NCBI GenBank assembly: GCA_011763485.2
Contig: JAANSK020252273.1
Span: 1 to 23,031, forward strand
Source: Isoetes engelmannii
Taxonomy: Eukaryota > Streptophyta > Lycopodiopsida > Isoetales > Isoetaceae
Length of the DNA stretch: 23,031 nt
Direction: 5' to 3'
The position numbers and the translations under genes were made by a program. Positions 1 to 10,281 of the stretch are shown here, piece by piece. The notes under the pieces were generated by a model, which saw only the letters and a list, made by a program, of their open reading frames with translations, did no database searches and was not told the origin of the DNA. Each line of letters opens with the position of its first letter. The first letter of the stretch is position 1.

Positions 1-1029
1 ATGGGGCAAATCATTATGAATTATCAATGGTAGTAATATAAAGGAATAAAATTGTGACGTAATAATGATGTCTGTGGCCATGAGAGGATAACATATACGC
101 AAAAAGATAAGAAGTAGGACGTGTGAAAAGCAGTGAGCAGGCAACATTTCGGATTGAAGAAGACTGGTTGGATTAGTCGAATTGGCAAGAGATCCAGAAC
201 AGGTCGGATTTGCTAACAGGTCTGATTTCGGGAGACCTTCCTTATTCGGTTCCCCTCACTGGAAAAAAGGCCAGAACGCAAAAAGACAGCAAAAATGCAA
301 AAAAAAAAGCATACCGGAAATTTAAAGAACGATTGAAAAACACTTTGAAAATAAGGAAAAAAGGTTTCCGGCTTATTTTCGAGCCCGGGGGGGGGGATAA
401 GGAAGGCTACCCCTGATTTCGAACAGGTCGGATTGGCTAGGCCGAAAAACAATTGCTGAAGTTCAATCCCTAAACCTAACTAAGAATACCTCAAACTAAG
501 AGTGGCGCTGTTTTGGATACATGCAACCATGGCCGTAGATAGCGATTTCATCCCATTTAGAAGTCAGTAAAGCAAATCCCGATTCAGAAATCTTAAAAAA
601 GCTAGCTTCTACTTTCTCTCACTGCTCTGCGATTATCAACTTATCGGCATTCAGTCGGCATTCATAATCATATCAATCTATGCTTATCATCAGCTTGTCG
701 ACTTCTGGGTCTCAAATCCTTGCTTCCTTACATTCAAATAAGGCTGATTTGACTGTGTATTTGCATGCTTCCCAAATTTTTCCGATACTATTTAAGGAGG
801 CATTTGATTCCTTGAGATAGTAACCATCTCGGGATTTGTTCTCTGCATACAAACTTTTTATTTCTTACTATTCTCCATTATACATGTATTAGGATATGGA
901 CAATCATCATGATTTGACTGTGTTAAGTCAGCATAATATAATAAGTCTATAGTTTGTTGCTCACGCGCCCATCTCAGAATCTCCTGTAGCACTCCCAACA
1001 GGGAGTAGGGGAAATATGGGAATGTATAG
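1..1029. other. Intergenic sequence, no gene recognised
   Basis: No coding region is recognisable here. The short open frames at 210-452 overlap on both strands and lie in low-complexity A-rich or G-rich sequence. The only structure seen is the repeat pair around 197-440 (listed separately) and a 14-bp direct repeat, TATAGTTTGTTGCT, at about 946 and 1025. The second copy touches the start of the PPR relic. Confidence 0.6.
197..440. repeat. Direct plus inverted repeat pair with a G-run
   Basis: An 18-bp segment beginning GAACAGGTCGGATT occurs near 197 and again near 421 in the same orientation, with one mismatch. Inside these copies lies an inverted pair: GACCTTCCTTAT around 235-246 faces ATAAGGAAGG around 398-407. 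A run of nine G follows a CCC at about 386-396. This could be the remains of a small foldback element, but no target-site duplication can be defined. Confidence 0.4.
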
Positions 1030-1522
1030 TTTGTTGCTATGTATATCAAATGTGGGAATCTTGAGAAGGCAATTCAAGTGTTTAATTTACTGCCAGAGAG
1101 AGATTTAATCTCATGGAATACAATTTTGGTTGGATATTCTTTAGATGGCATTGTTGCCTTAACACTTTTACGATAGTGTCACTTTCTTGACTCTATTGAA
1201 GGCTTGTGGGAGCAATTTTGACATACATTTGGGCAAGTTTATTCATGCTCAGGTTATTAATTGTGCAGTGTTTGATGTATTTGTTGGGAATAGTCTTATT
1301 AACATGTATGCCAAATGTAGGGACCTGGCAGAGGCATGCAAATTGTGTAGCACTTTATCAACTGTAAACTAGCTGTCCTGTGCAGCAATGGTTACAGGAT
1401 ATGCTGAGCATGGGAAAGACATTTCTGCAATAGAACTATTTGTTGAGATGCAACAGGAAGGCATGAGACCAAACAAAATAACCTTTTTGAGTGTCCTAAA
1501 AGCCTGTGCCAATATAGGAAAT
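1030..1522 (+). pseudogene. PLS-type pentatricopeptide repeat (PPR) protein fragment, broken
   Basis: PPR proteins are RNA-binding helical-repeat proteins that act mainly in plastids and mitochondria. Three PPR units can be read. The first holds AMYIKCGNLEKAIQVFN followed by RDLISWNTILVGY. The second holds FLTLLKACG, GKFIHAQVIN and NSLINMYAKC. The third holds MVTGYAEHG, AIELFVEMQQEGMRPNKITF and SVLKACANIG. The frame is broken at least twice: a shift near 1160-1170, with about eight residues of the linker missing, and an in-frame TAG at 1370-1372 where the usual VSW segment should be. Homology stops at about 1522, at the edge of A-rich sequence, so no C-terminal E, E+ or DYW domain is present. 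The repeat wording resembles PLS-class PPRs of ferns and other seed-free plants. It is a relic, not a working gene. Confidence 0.85.
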
Positions 1523-4228
1523 ACATGGCAGGGTAGGCTTCCTACATGGCAAAATAAAAAAAGGAAGGAAAAGGAAAAGGAAAAAAAAAAAAAAACCTAA
1601 GCAATAAGGTATTGGTGCAATGCTCCAAAATGAAAGCTTCCAAGCAGCCATGGCCCATAAAAGCCAAAAACAAAATTGGTTTTGGTTTTGGTTTGTTATG
1701 GGAGAAATTTTTTTTTGTTCAAACAAAAACAAAAAGCCAAAAAAAACATTGACAACTTCAAAATTTCGTGTGAACCATTGAAAAAATCAAGAATATCAAA
1801 TGTTTGATATCCATTTACAAGTGTTTGGTTATGGGTATTGACAAAGTAGTCTAGAGAGAACTGAACTAGAATGAATAAATCTGTACATTCGTGTGATCTA
1901 ATTGGTCATAAATTTATGACATTTGCAAGCTCAAAATGAAGAGCTACAAGCATACATAGCTAATTTTGAAGTGACCAAATCCACAAATTTTAAAGTCTAA
2001 TTTTGCAGAATTCATGTCTAATATAAACACCTTTGTCATTTAATGTTGATTTGGTGCAAAGCCTAGGATTCTATCCCAGAACGCATGTATTGAAATTGGG
2101 GATTGAATTATGACTTTGCATCACTCGTATTGTAGGCCTTCATATTTCCAGCACTTATACACCTTTAATATTCCTTGGACCAAACTAATTATTTAGATTG
2201 GAAAACACTTTCTCGGTTTTTTAATGCATGCTCTACTCTTGGAAGTCCATAATTTAAAAGTAGCATATGTTTGGGGCTGCTACCAAGAGACTACATTTTC
2301 TTCTGTTGAATAGAAGCTTCAAGAATAATTCCTATATGGCCAAGTTCAGTGACCAAACTACTGAATTCTGCTCATTAGGTTGTGGTGTAGTGGAAACAAC
2401 CACACATGCTTTCCTTGCCCATGGCTAGCCCCTTCTGGAACTAGATAAGTCCTCTCATTGGCATTGTCCCCAGGTCAAGAATGAACTTCATTTTGTCAAT
2501 CAAAACTCCTCCCTCATTGCCACCATCTGGGTAGGACTGAAGTAGCCATATCTCAGACTACCCCTATAATTCGATTTCACTCAAAGTTGTTTCCCAATTT
2601 CTACTGGCTGAATCTGCAATCGCCCACAAGTTCCCAAAAGGGACCTATTTAGGGTCTAGGTCCCGGATAGTCTGCGAGACAACCCGCTGCGAGGACTCTT
2701 GAATCAAACAGACAAATCCTAGGTCTAAAGTGTCACATGGGAAAGTGAGAACACGAAAAAAAAACAAGAGGGACTATATGCCAACATAAAAATCCCTTGA
2801 TCAGAAATTGGGATACAAAAGAGAATCTTGTTGAACGTTGAGACTAGAAACAAGAAAATGCTTTATCTTGTCTCTAAGTCTAAAACTGCTGGTAGATATA
2901 GTACAATTGCCTTGGGACCATAATGACAAAACTCCCATCCTCAGCTAACGGCTATCTCTCCATAACTTGTGTAGGCTGAGTAATGACAGATGTGATTCTT
3001 GCTGCAGAGGACTCACGCTCCAAGACTGTGATGTCCTCACGCCACACACCCCTTTTACCTTTTCCTTTTCCTTTTCTGGGATGACTTGGGCGTGTCTGCT
3101 GATGTGTCTACTGCTCCTTTGCCCTTTCCCTTGGGATATTTAGGATCCTTTTTGTACCTTAGAAATAGTCATGTGCCCTTGGGCACGAGACTAACAGGGC
3201 CAGCTATGATTGCTAGTGGGATATTATGGAGTCATTTAATGGCTTATCCCAATTCTTCACTCTTTATTTTAACACATTTGGATGGCTTCGTTGACAGATT
3301 TAGAGATGAAGCAGTGTTTAAAGGAACAATTGCCATACTTGAAATGCCTGGGACTCTTGGTTGGTGCACCTGTTGGATTCCATGCATTATGGCCCTGTTC
3401 AGCTGGATGCTATGATGTTTGAACACACGGGAGTTTCCTGTGCCATCATTACTTTGATGGAGTCCTAGATTGCTAAAGCTAATTCCAAGCTCTTAAGCTT
3501 TTCTCCATATGATATAATACTTTTTCTAGATAAATTCTCCCACTACTATCTTAAATGTTTTAAATCATTTTGGATCCAAGAGGTATTTGGTTAAAGTGGG
3601 TCTCATGTCATTTCCACTTTTTTTTTTTTGAACCGACTTATATGGACCTGAAAGGACGTGCGAAAGTTTTTAGGCCCTATTATTGTCTGAAAAGATAGCT
3701 TTTTCCTTGTGTGAAAAAAAAGGAGTTAAGGAATACAATTGGCTTCCTTTTCTCGGATGGCGAGTCAAGAAATTAAAGAATACGACTAAACCCATGAAAA
3801 AGTTTACTTTCTCCAAACAAAGTGCTAGCCTTCAATGAATTTTTATTCATAAATAATATCATTATGTTTTATTTTACATTGGACGAAGATACTATGGCGG
3901 CCGTGTTGTCACATTGATTACACCCTTTTCACATAAGGGTAACACCTAATAGGAACAACATGTGGAACATCCTTTGACCTGTTACAAGCCACGGGAACAA
4001 CTTGAAGACGATAAAAACATGTACAAGGATGTGCTTCATGGACCACTCACTGGCTTGTTCAACTGATTTCATCACCCTCATCTCGCCTCTTTTCTTTAAT
4101 GAACAAGTCTTTCTATTGCTCCCAAGCATATAATTTGGTAGGGATAAGGATTGCAGCACACAGACTCAAGTTGGTCAAGTGATGCTATAGACAAGATAAA
4201 TAAAATAAAAACCAATTATGAAGGCCAT
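1523..4228. other. Long spacer without a recognisable gene
   Basis: This is AT-rich sequence with poly-A, poly-T and GGTTTT-type simple runs at 1555-1600, 1675-1745 and 3620-3632. An open frame of 109 codons on the plus strand at 3086-3415, and one of 76 codons on the minus strand at 3929-4159, match no family I know and have no supporting splice sites or promoter. I do not call them genes. No RNA gene or transposon end is recognised. Confidence 0.5.
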
Positions 4229-4871
4229 TTAGTCAAGAAAGGCAGCTCAAAATTAAAAAAAGGCAGGTCTGGCTGTCTTTTTCGACTCGTGAGTCGAGAA
4301 AGGGAGCTCAGAGAGAAAAAGGCAGGTGCCTTTCTCGACTCGCGAGTTGAAAAAGGCAGCTCAAGGAGAAAAAGGCAGGTCCAAGGGTCTTTCTCAACTC
4401 ACGTGACGACCTTAGTCGAGAAAAGCAGCTCAGAGAGAAGAGGCATGTCTGAGGCCATTGCTTAGGGTGAAAAAGGTGGGTTTGAGGGCCCTTCTCAATT
4501 CCCAAGTCGAGAAAGGCAACTCATGATGAAAAAGCCAGGTCTGAGGGCATTTTTTGACTCGCGAGTCAAGAAAGGCCATCAAATAAAAAAAGGTGGGCTT
4601 GAGGGCCTTTTCCGGCTCGCGAGTCGAAAATGACAGCTCAAGTTGAAAGAGGCGGGTCTGAGGGTCTTTCTCGACTCGCTAGTTCAGAAAGGAAGCTCAG
4701 AGAGGGCCTTTCTGGACTCGCGAGTCGAGAAAGGCAGCTCAGGACGACAGAGGTGGGCCTGAGCACCTTTCTTGACTCGTAAGTCGAGAAAGGCAGCTCA
4801 AGTAGAAAGAGGTTGGTTTGAGGGCCTTTCTCGACTCGAGTCGAGAAAGGCAGCTTAGGTTGAAAGAGGAT
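4229..4871. repeat. Minisatellite of about 60-bp units, each with a central palindrome
   Basis: About ten diverged tandem units share the layout: G/A-rich linker (GGCAGGTCTGAGGGC), then a palindrome with core CTCGACTCGCGAGTCGAG flanked by TTT and AAA, then GGCAGCTCA and a short A/G-rich tail. Palindrome centres fall near 4290, 4342, 4403, 4500, 4561, 4620, 4680, 4722, 4780 and 4840. Spacing is mostly 58-61 bp, with one of 97, one of 52 and one of 42, which points to insertions and unequal exchange. The copies at 4709-4732 and 4826-4848 are near-perfect inverted repeats; the latter lacks the central CG. Open frames across the array on both strands are by-products of the repeat and not genes. 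Confidence 0.9.
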
Positions 4872-5199
4872 GGAAATGAAAGGAGTTCTTTAGTTGAAGG
4901 AGGTGGTGTATCCCTATCCACTTGCTATCAAGAGCAAGGTGCAAGAAAAGGCAAAAAATGGACCATCAAAAAAATGATTTCACTATGGAAAAAATAAAAG
5001 AAAACGGCAACAAAAAAGGAAAACATCGAAAGAGGAAGAAAAAGCAAAAATTTCTATAAACATAAGCATCCAATGTAGAACAACTTCAAAAGGGGAACAC
5101 AAAAAAGAATGGCTAACATTAGAGATTAGAGTTGATTTTAGTGGCTATTTATCGCAAAATTGCTATATTTTTGGATTTTTGAAAAATTTGCCACTATGC
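4872..5199. other. A-rich spacer
   Basis: Purine-rich, A-rich sequence without a coding region. Near its right end TAGTGGC (about 5139-5145) faces GCCACTA (about 5190-5196). Together they bracket about 58 bp of AT-rich sequence that could form a hairpin at the border of the GC-rich block. Confidence 0.5.
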
Positions 5200-5230
5200 T
5201 TAGGGGTGAGGATAATATTACCCTGGTTTC

Positions 5231-5813
5231 GGTAATCCCGGAGGTGTTTTTCCCGGCCTCCGGAATCACCTCCATTTTTCGAGGGATTCCGTTCGGGGAC
5301 CCCCCGTTATTCCATACTGACACATGTCAGGCGGCCTGCACAAATCTCGATCGTCCTTCGTTTCGTCGCATCCTGGCCATCCGCCGGTCTCCTGTCCTCC
5401 GGTATCACCGGTAAAAGGTGACGGGCGATTCCGGGCTCCGGGATCACCATCCTGGCGATCCCGGAGAGCGTTATCACCATGTTCCCGGCTGATAACGGGG
5501 AAGTTATCAGCCCTCCAAGATTCCGACCTCCGGGATCGCCCCGGGCCGGCGGCACCGGGGTTACCGACAGCCGGAATCACCACCGCGAATGGCCGATATC
5601 GAGAGTTCGTTATCGGCCAGGCGACCCCTCCCCTCCGGAATCGCCGTAGAAGAGCCTAGCATGTCCGCCTGCCCTCCGGGATCCCCTCGGACAGGAGCCG
5701 ATATCGACCAAGCCAACGTTCCCGGCCTTCGGGATTACCAAGAAATCTGGCTCGCCCGTGCGCTTGTTGAACAATCTCGGCCGTCCGTGGAGTAACCAGC
5801 CTCCGGGATCACC
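5231..5813. repeat. GC-rich block with a recurrent 14-bp motif, consensus CCTCCGGGATCACC
   Basis: The motif, with A/G and A/T/C variation inside GGRATYRCC, occurs in plus orientation at 5257-5270, 5396-5409, 5435-5448, 5527-5540, 5568-5581, 5632-5645, 5673-5686, 5726-5739 and 5800-5813. It occurs inverted at 5231-5244 and 5454-5467, with a weaker inverted copy near 5423-5436. Two more copies lie outside the block at 6509-6522 (inverted) and 6662-6675. Spacing is irregular (27-140 bp), so this is not a simple tandem array. The block is markedly richer in G+C than its AT-rich flanks. Dense short motifs in both orientations are typical of transposon subterminal regions that bind transposase; that role is inferred. 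The overlapping open frames of 82-111 codons on both strands are by-products of GC-richness. Confidence 0.85.
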
Positions 5814-5944
5814 CGCCAAAACTGATTAAAACGATCGACACCATGCCCATCGACTGCACATCGACACCATCGATGCCACCACATTAGCATTGTCCTAATT
5901 TATTATTCTCAACGGCTACTACCAACGGATAATTTATGTGTCCC

Positions 5945-5952
5945 TATATAAA
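5945..5952 (+). promoter_or_regulatory. Candidate TATA box
   Basis: TATATAAA stands just downstream of the GC-rich motif block and 25 bp before the ATG at 5977. Transcription from it would begin near that ATG. The ATG may therefore lie at or before the 5' end of the RNA, and the true start codon may lie further on. Confidence 0.5.
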
Positions 5953-5976
5953 CGCACTGCTTTGAATCACTTGAGC

Positions 5977-6476
5977 ATGGCAGACATGGTTAGGAAGCGG
6001 ACAAGACAACCTGAGGGTCAATCCCTCAACGTGCTCAAACTTCAGGATGTGTTGGTGCGAGTAAACGAGCTTCAAGAGGATGTTGCTTTTTAACTTTACG
6101 CTAAGCGCGGCTCCTGTCAGATACTCACAAGTAAGCCTAGATTTATGTCTTTCCAAGAATGTTCGAGGAACTGTTAACTGCGCGTAGGTTAGAGAGGAAG
6201 AACCTCTTAAAGGATTTGCTTAGGGATCGCCCCTGTCCACACCAACTTGAATACCTTGATGCTCAACTGGGCAGCCTACCCTGTGACTTCAATGATATTA
6301 CTGTCGATACTGTGCTTAGGGGGATGTAGATGATTAATGTTGTTGATCTGGAATTAAAGTGTGTTAACTCTGAAATTACGACGGAAAATTTTTGTAAACT
6401 CAGAAATGAGCATTGTGTTATCCCTATGAATTTATGTATGAACTTTGGATTTAATGAAATTGGTTCACCATTATGA
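5977..6476 (+). pseudogene. Unrecognised, broken coding sequence downstream of the TATA box
   Basis: Two pieces look protein-coding but belong to no family I recognise. The first runs from ATG 5977 to TAA 6093 (38 aa); it is basic at the start (MADMVRKRTRQPEG) and then leucine and valine rich (VLKLQDVLVRVNELQED), like a short coiled coil. The second, in another frame, runs from ATG 6159 to TAG 6329 (56 aa, starting MFEELLTARRLERKNLLKDL) and reads on past the stop to TGA 6476. The split could be a decayed intron or a frameshift. The location between the two groups of 14-bp motifs suggests it belonged to the same element. It may be chance open sequence; I give even odds. Confidence 0.35.
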
Positions 6477-6508
6477 ACAAATGCTTGTTTTTTGTTGTCT
6501 ATCCTACC

Positions 6509-6675
6509 GGTGATCCCGGAGGATGGGACACCCATTCGAATCCTTATTGGAATCGACGGTCCAAGGTGGCCGTGGACCAAATCGGGTGGCCACTCTTTAA
6601 AGTAGCCAGCCCATCAAAGATGGGCAATGGCGTTTGGACACGTCGTGCGTGTTTCCACCACCCTCCGGGATCGCC
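6509..6675. repeat. Second, smaller group of the 14-bp motif
   Basis: GGTGATCCCGGAGG at 6509-6522 is an exact inverted match to the consensus of the main block, and CCTCCGGGATCGCC at 6662-6675 is an exact match to the copy at 5527-5540. They are about 700-860 bp away from the main array, and the sequence between is ordinary AT-rich sequence. This arrangement argues that the motif is a functional or element-specific DNA unit rather than a result of local base composition. Confidence 0.75.
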
Positions 6676-6766
6676 GCATCGGGCCAGAACACATTGTCGC
6701 CGGAGTTCTGTGGTTTGGGCGCTGCGCAGAGGATGCCGAAGGGGGATTAGGGTTCTCGAAGTGGCA

Positions 6767-7745
6767 ATGGACTCTCCGGAGCTAGAGGAGCGTGCAACGT
6801 AAGTAAGATTCATGCTATCAAGAACTTTTTCATTCTCCCTGAAGCAACATTTTGAGCGAAGATCTGAGCCCCCATTCACAGTTGCGGGCCAAAATACAAC
6901 AAGAATCACCGCTTGATGGCTTCTTCGACCACACCAACCTACACTGGTTTCCCGAAGAGCATCAAGTTCCCAAAGTGCAAGGAGGTGGACAAATGCTGGT
7001 GTGGACATGTCACATTCCAATAGACCGGGTTCATGACTTCGTTGTTGGAGAGCAGAGAAGATGTGTGGCGCCCAGCAATTTCTATTTGAGAAGTTCTGAT
7101 CCAGAGAGGGTCCTACAGAGGCCAACGAGAGACTCGTATTTGACACTGAAAAGGTGTTGTTTTCTACTCTCGCTACTTTCTTCCACTACGCTCACTACAT
7201 TCTTCCATTAAATTTGCTATGTGGAACCAGATATTGATGTACATACGGCCCTCAAGACAAGTCAGCCAACACTCACGTGGTTGCTAATGGGCCACCGATA
7301 CCTGGGACACGGAGGAAAAGAAAAGAGAGGGGGGAGAGTATCCGTAGGGGATGTCAATGCCACTTCACTGTTCGACAACTCTATCCCCTCCCAAGTATAT
7401 CACATATTAGCTATTATGGCTTTGATCATAAGAATCTCCAAGGTGAGGATTGCCATGGTACTTTGATTGACCCCAATAAGGGAATCAGATTCAAGTTAGC
7501 ACCATGGATCTCAGAGGAATTGAGGGAGTGGGTTAAAGAAAAACTCATGCATTGGCACACATCACGAAGTGTTATGAACATGCATGAGGAGAGGTGGAGG
7601 TTCTAGATGAAGAAAATGCAGATTTATATATCTCTCAACAAGGGAATGACTTCGGATGTGCAGGACTAACCTTTGAACTAGTGAAGGAAGGACATGAGCA
7701 CAGGAACCTGCTTCGAAGTGTATCATTTAGTTTAGACCAAGTAAG
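6767..7745 (+). pseudogene. Decayed transposase-like gene, probably MULE type (N-terminal zinc-binding part)
   Basis: Three coding-like segments lie in three different frames. The first starts at ATG 6767 (MDSPELEERA) and ends at a good splice donor, GTAAGT, at 6799. The second, within 6852-7150, contains FDHTNLHWFPEEHQVP and CHIPIDRVHDFVVGEQRR. The third, within 7277-7605, contains RRGCQCHFTVRQLY, CHGTLIDPNKG and APWISEELREWVKEKL. A fourth piece in yet another frame (from about 7600) continues LDEENADLYISQQGNDFG. The CxCH followed by a CHG motif, and then a helix with ISEELR, resembles the N-terminal region of MULE-type transposases in plants. This is from memory of the family, not a search. 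No catalytic DDE domain or SWIM finger is visible downstream, so the gene is truncated or broken. Confidence 0.45.
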
Positions 7746-9969
7746 AAATTTCTCTTCCTAATGTTGAAGATTTCTGAAGCCCTAAACCAAAACATTCGCA
7801 TGTCCAAAAAATGACAGTAGAAAAAGAAGAGCAAGATATAGCAATAGAGATGTATGAATCTGAGATTGAAAAGTGGTCAAGGAAAAGAAACCGATGAAGA
7901 AAAAATGCAACCTAATCATATACTGGCCATGTCTGTACTGCCCTGAAGGAAAAATTGCAGCAATAGGAAATTATTGTGAAAATGGTTGGCCTTTGAGGCA
8001 TAGACTTACGGTCCATGGTTGTGACCCTTTGCCGCGCCAAAGATGCTTAGCTTTAGCTCCCAAAATATAACAAAAGTTGTGAAGCAATCCCACTGATGAT
8101 CAAAATGTTAGAGGGAGCAAATATATCTGCAAGAATTTCCTGTCTTGCAGCCAAAGGGTCTTCTCCAAATGGTCTTCTTCAAGGAAGAAGCTAGTTGGGA
8201 TGCTTTTTGCAGGTTTGAGAGTGACAATCTTTAGCTTTGCATCTGTTACAACATTTCCTATTGTATTCTTTAGTGGTCTGCACATAATGGAACCAATTTC
8301 TATCTATAAAAATGATATTTTGCATAGTCCACTTCCAGATTCTCTTTAGGGCCAAAGATTTTGTGATGCCCTATCTTGATTCCATGGCTATCTGTATCTC
8401 ATGTGGTAAGAAAATGCACGAAGGCATTTACTTGTGCAAATGTATTCGACATCTTCAACATGTTGCCTCCAGTACTTCAGGTCTTAATATATATTTTTGT
8501 AGTGGATTTGGAACATCAGCAATACACTGGTTCCAACTAAGCCCTTTGCAATGTGATCTTATAGGATTTTGTATTCAATAACTATAGAACAGAGACTTGG
8601 ACTTGAGTGCATGATGATATAATTGGCCATTTGGGTTTGATTTTTCTAGAACAATGCATTGGACACCAAGGTATCCCTAGGTAGCTATTTGGAAGTAGCA
8701 AGTGCAATAAAGCCTTATCTTTATGAACACAGCTTATCTTATGCAAACACTATTTGGAGTGGATAAGGTAAGGGTTGATACATTTTGCCTTTAATTTTCA
8801 CATTGTAAAACAAGTACATAAAGTTGTCAAAATAGTGTTGATGTTGTGTTCGCACTATGCTAAACTAAAGACAAAAATAACACTGGTCAATATTTAGTAC
8901 TGCATCCTTATAGTTCATGCCCTAGTTGAAATAAAGCACCTTAATAATTCACAAACAAAGCATGGTCTAACATGTATCCTACAATTCCAATGCTTAATTC
9001 ATACCCTACATGCTTCCAGCTAACAAGCAGAACATACCACACTGATGTTATTTGCATCAACTACCTTTAGAATGATTCTCATAATCAAGATACATTTGCA
9101 GTTGATAATAACGTCAATATTTGTTCATTATATCAATTCAGAAGTAAAATAATCCGCAACACCTCAGTTCATTGTATCAAAAAGTCAACCCGAACATCTT
9201 GCAACCCAAAATCTTTTAGACCAATAGGAAATAATTTGCTTCAACTTCACCTGAAAAAACATTTATTTCTAGACTTTACAGTTTGTATTGTATATGCATG
9301 TTGTTCATTTACCCATGGCATTTTTGGGGCAATCCATAGTGCTTTGCACCTTGTTATCTTCAAAAGGAGCCAATGAAATGCTTCCTTTCGGTATTGATCT
9401 GTCTGCAAATTTATAAAGCAAGCGCCCTTTTTGCTGCACAATCTTTCAAGCTTTTGTGAGGAAACCATAACCATTGGGAAGAAATTTGGAAAGAGGAAAG
9501 CAAGATGGTAATTAGGAGTAGTTTAGGTGGATTTTAGTTCGCCAACAACATCTCGAAGCTCCTTAACACCCACTCCTGAATTCTATAGTGATCCAACGAT
9601 TGAGATCAATCTTGTTTAGTGATTTACTGGAGCTGTAACACATCGCTATTAAATAAAACCCTAAGTTGTTATCAAATGGACGATTGATATCATTTTGATG
9701 GTGATCTGACGGCCCAAAACTCTTGAGGCAGGATGTTAAGGAAGATAACACTCTGGCCCTCAAGAGTTACAACTCATGTACAACACTCACCGCCTCCGGC
9801 GGCTCGTGTTTTACTGGAGCTGTAACGCTCTCAGGCCAGGGCATTATCTACCCCATATGGAGTTCATGTTAATATTTGCTAAATAGGAATTATTATATCG
9901 AGCATCTACACTTGCTGAATGGGTGTATGCATATATTGTATGAAACATTCTATTGAAATACACTAGTAC
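7746..9969. other. Spacer without a recognisable gene
   Basis: AT-rich sequence. Open frames of 60-90 codons (7873-8070 plus, 8100-8285 minus, 8312-8581 plus, 9247-9474 minus, 9563-9763 minus) match no family I know. A 17-bp direct repeat, TTTACTGGAGCTGTAAC, stands near 9622 and again near 9811. It may mark an insertion or a small duplication, since the sequence between also carries a short GC-rich palindrome (CGCCTCCGGCGG, near 9791). Confidence 0.45.
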
Positions 9970-10127
9970 TGTAACATTCCTAACCGACATGCCCTTAACC
10001 AACTAGGCAAAATCGTCTAGACGTTTATGAGTAGTTGCTTCTACCCATTTATGCCGGTGTCTCAGGAACGCCCCACATGCACATTCAAGGATCGAATACT
10101 CGAGCGGTCTACCATGGGCCCATTACA
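9970..10127 (-). repeat. 3' LTR of the TRIM
   Basis: This is the 158-bp terminal repeat downstream in element orientation. It is followed inward by the polypurine tract at 10128-10139. It shares the segment CGTCTAGACGTTTATGAGTA with the other LTR. Confidence 0.85.
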
Positions 10128-10281
10128 ATCTCTCCCACTAGAATTATGCTCGTCCTTGAGCATCCAAGACTATGATTTAAACATGTGTACCAGTGACAAT
10201 GTGATTACCAAGGCTGTGCAAATTACTCGTGCATATAGGTACCCATGGACACTCGAACTCGAGACCTGTTCTGATACCAAT

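Noticed and set aside
3086-3415. 109-codon plus-strand open frame
   Set aside because: It is hydrophobic and has no recognisable domain, no nearby promoter and an overlapping minus-strand frame; I cannot support a gene.
4151-4921. Open frames with repeated Ser/Arg/Leu peptides across the minisatellite
   Set aside because: They are translations of the 60-bp DNA repeat on both strands, without a start context or splice sites.
5266-5819. Open frames of 68-111 codons on both strands in the GC-rich block, with a recurring Gly-Asp-Pro-Gly-Gly peptide
   Set aside because: The peptide appears on opposite strands because the inverted 14-mer encodes it. Open frames in overlapping frames on both strands reflect low stop density in GC-rich sequence.
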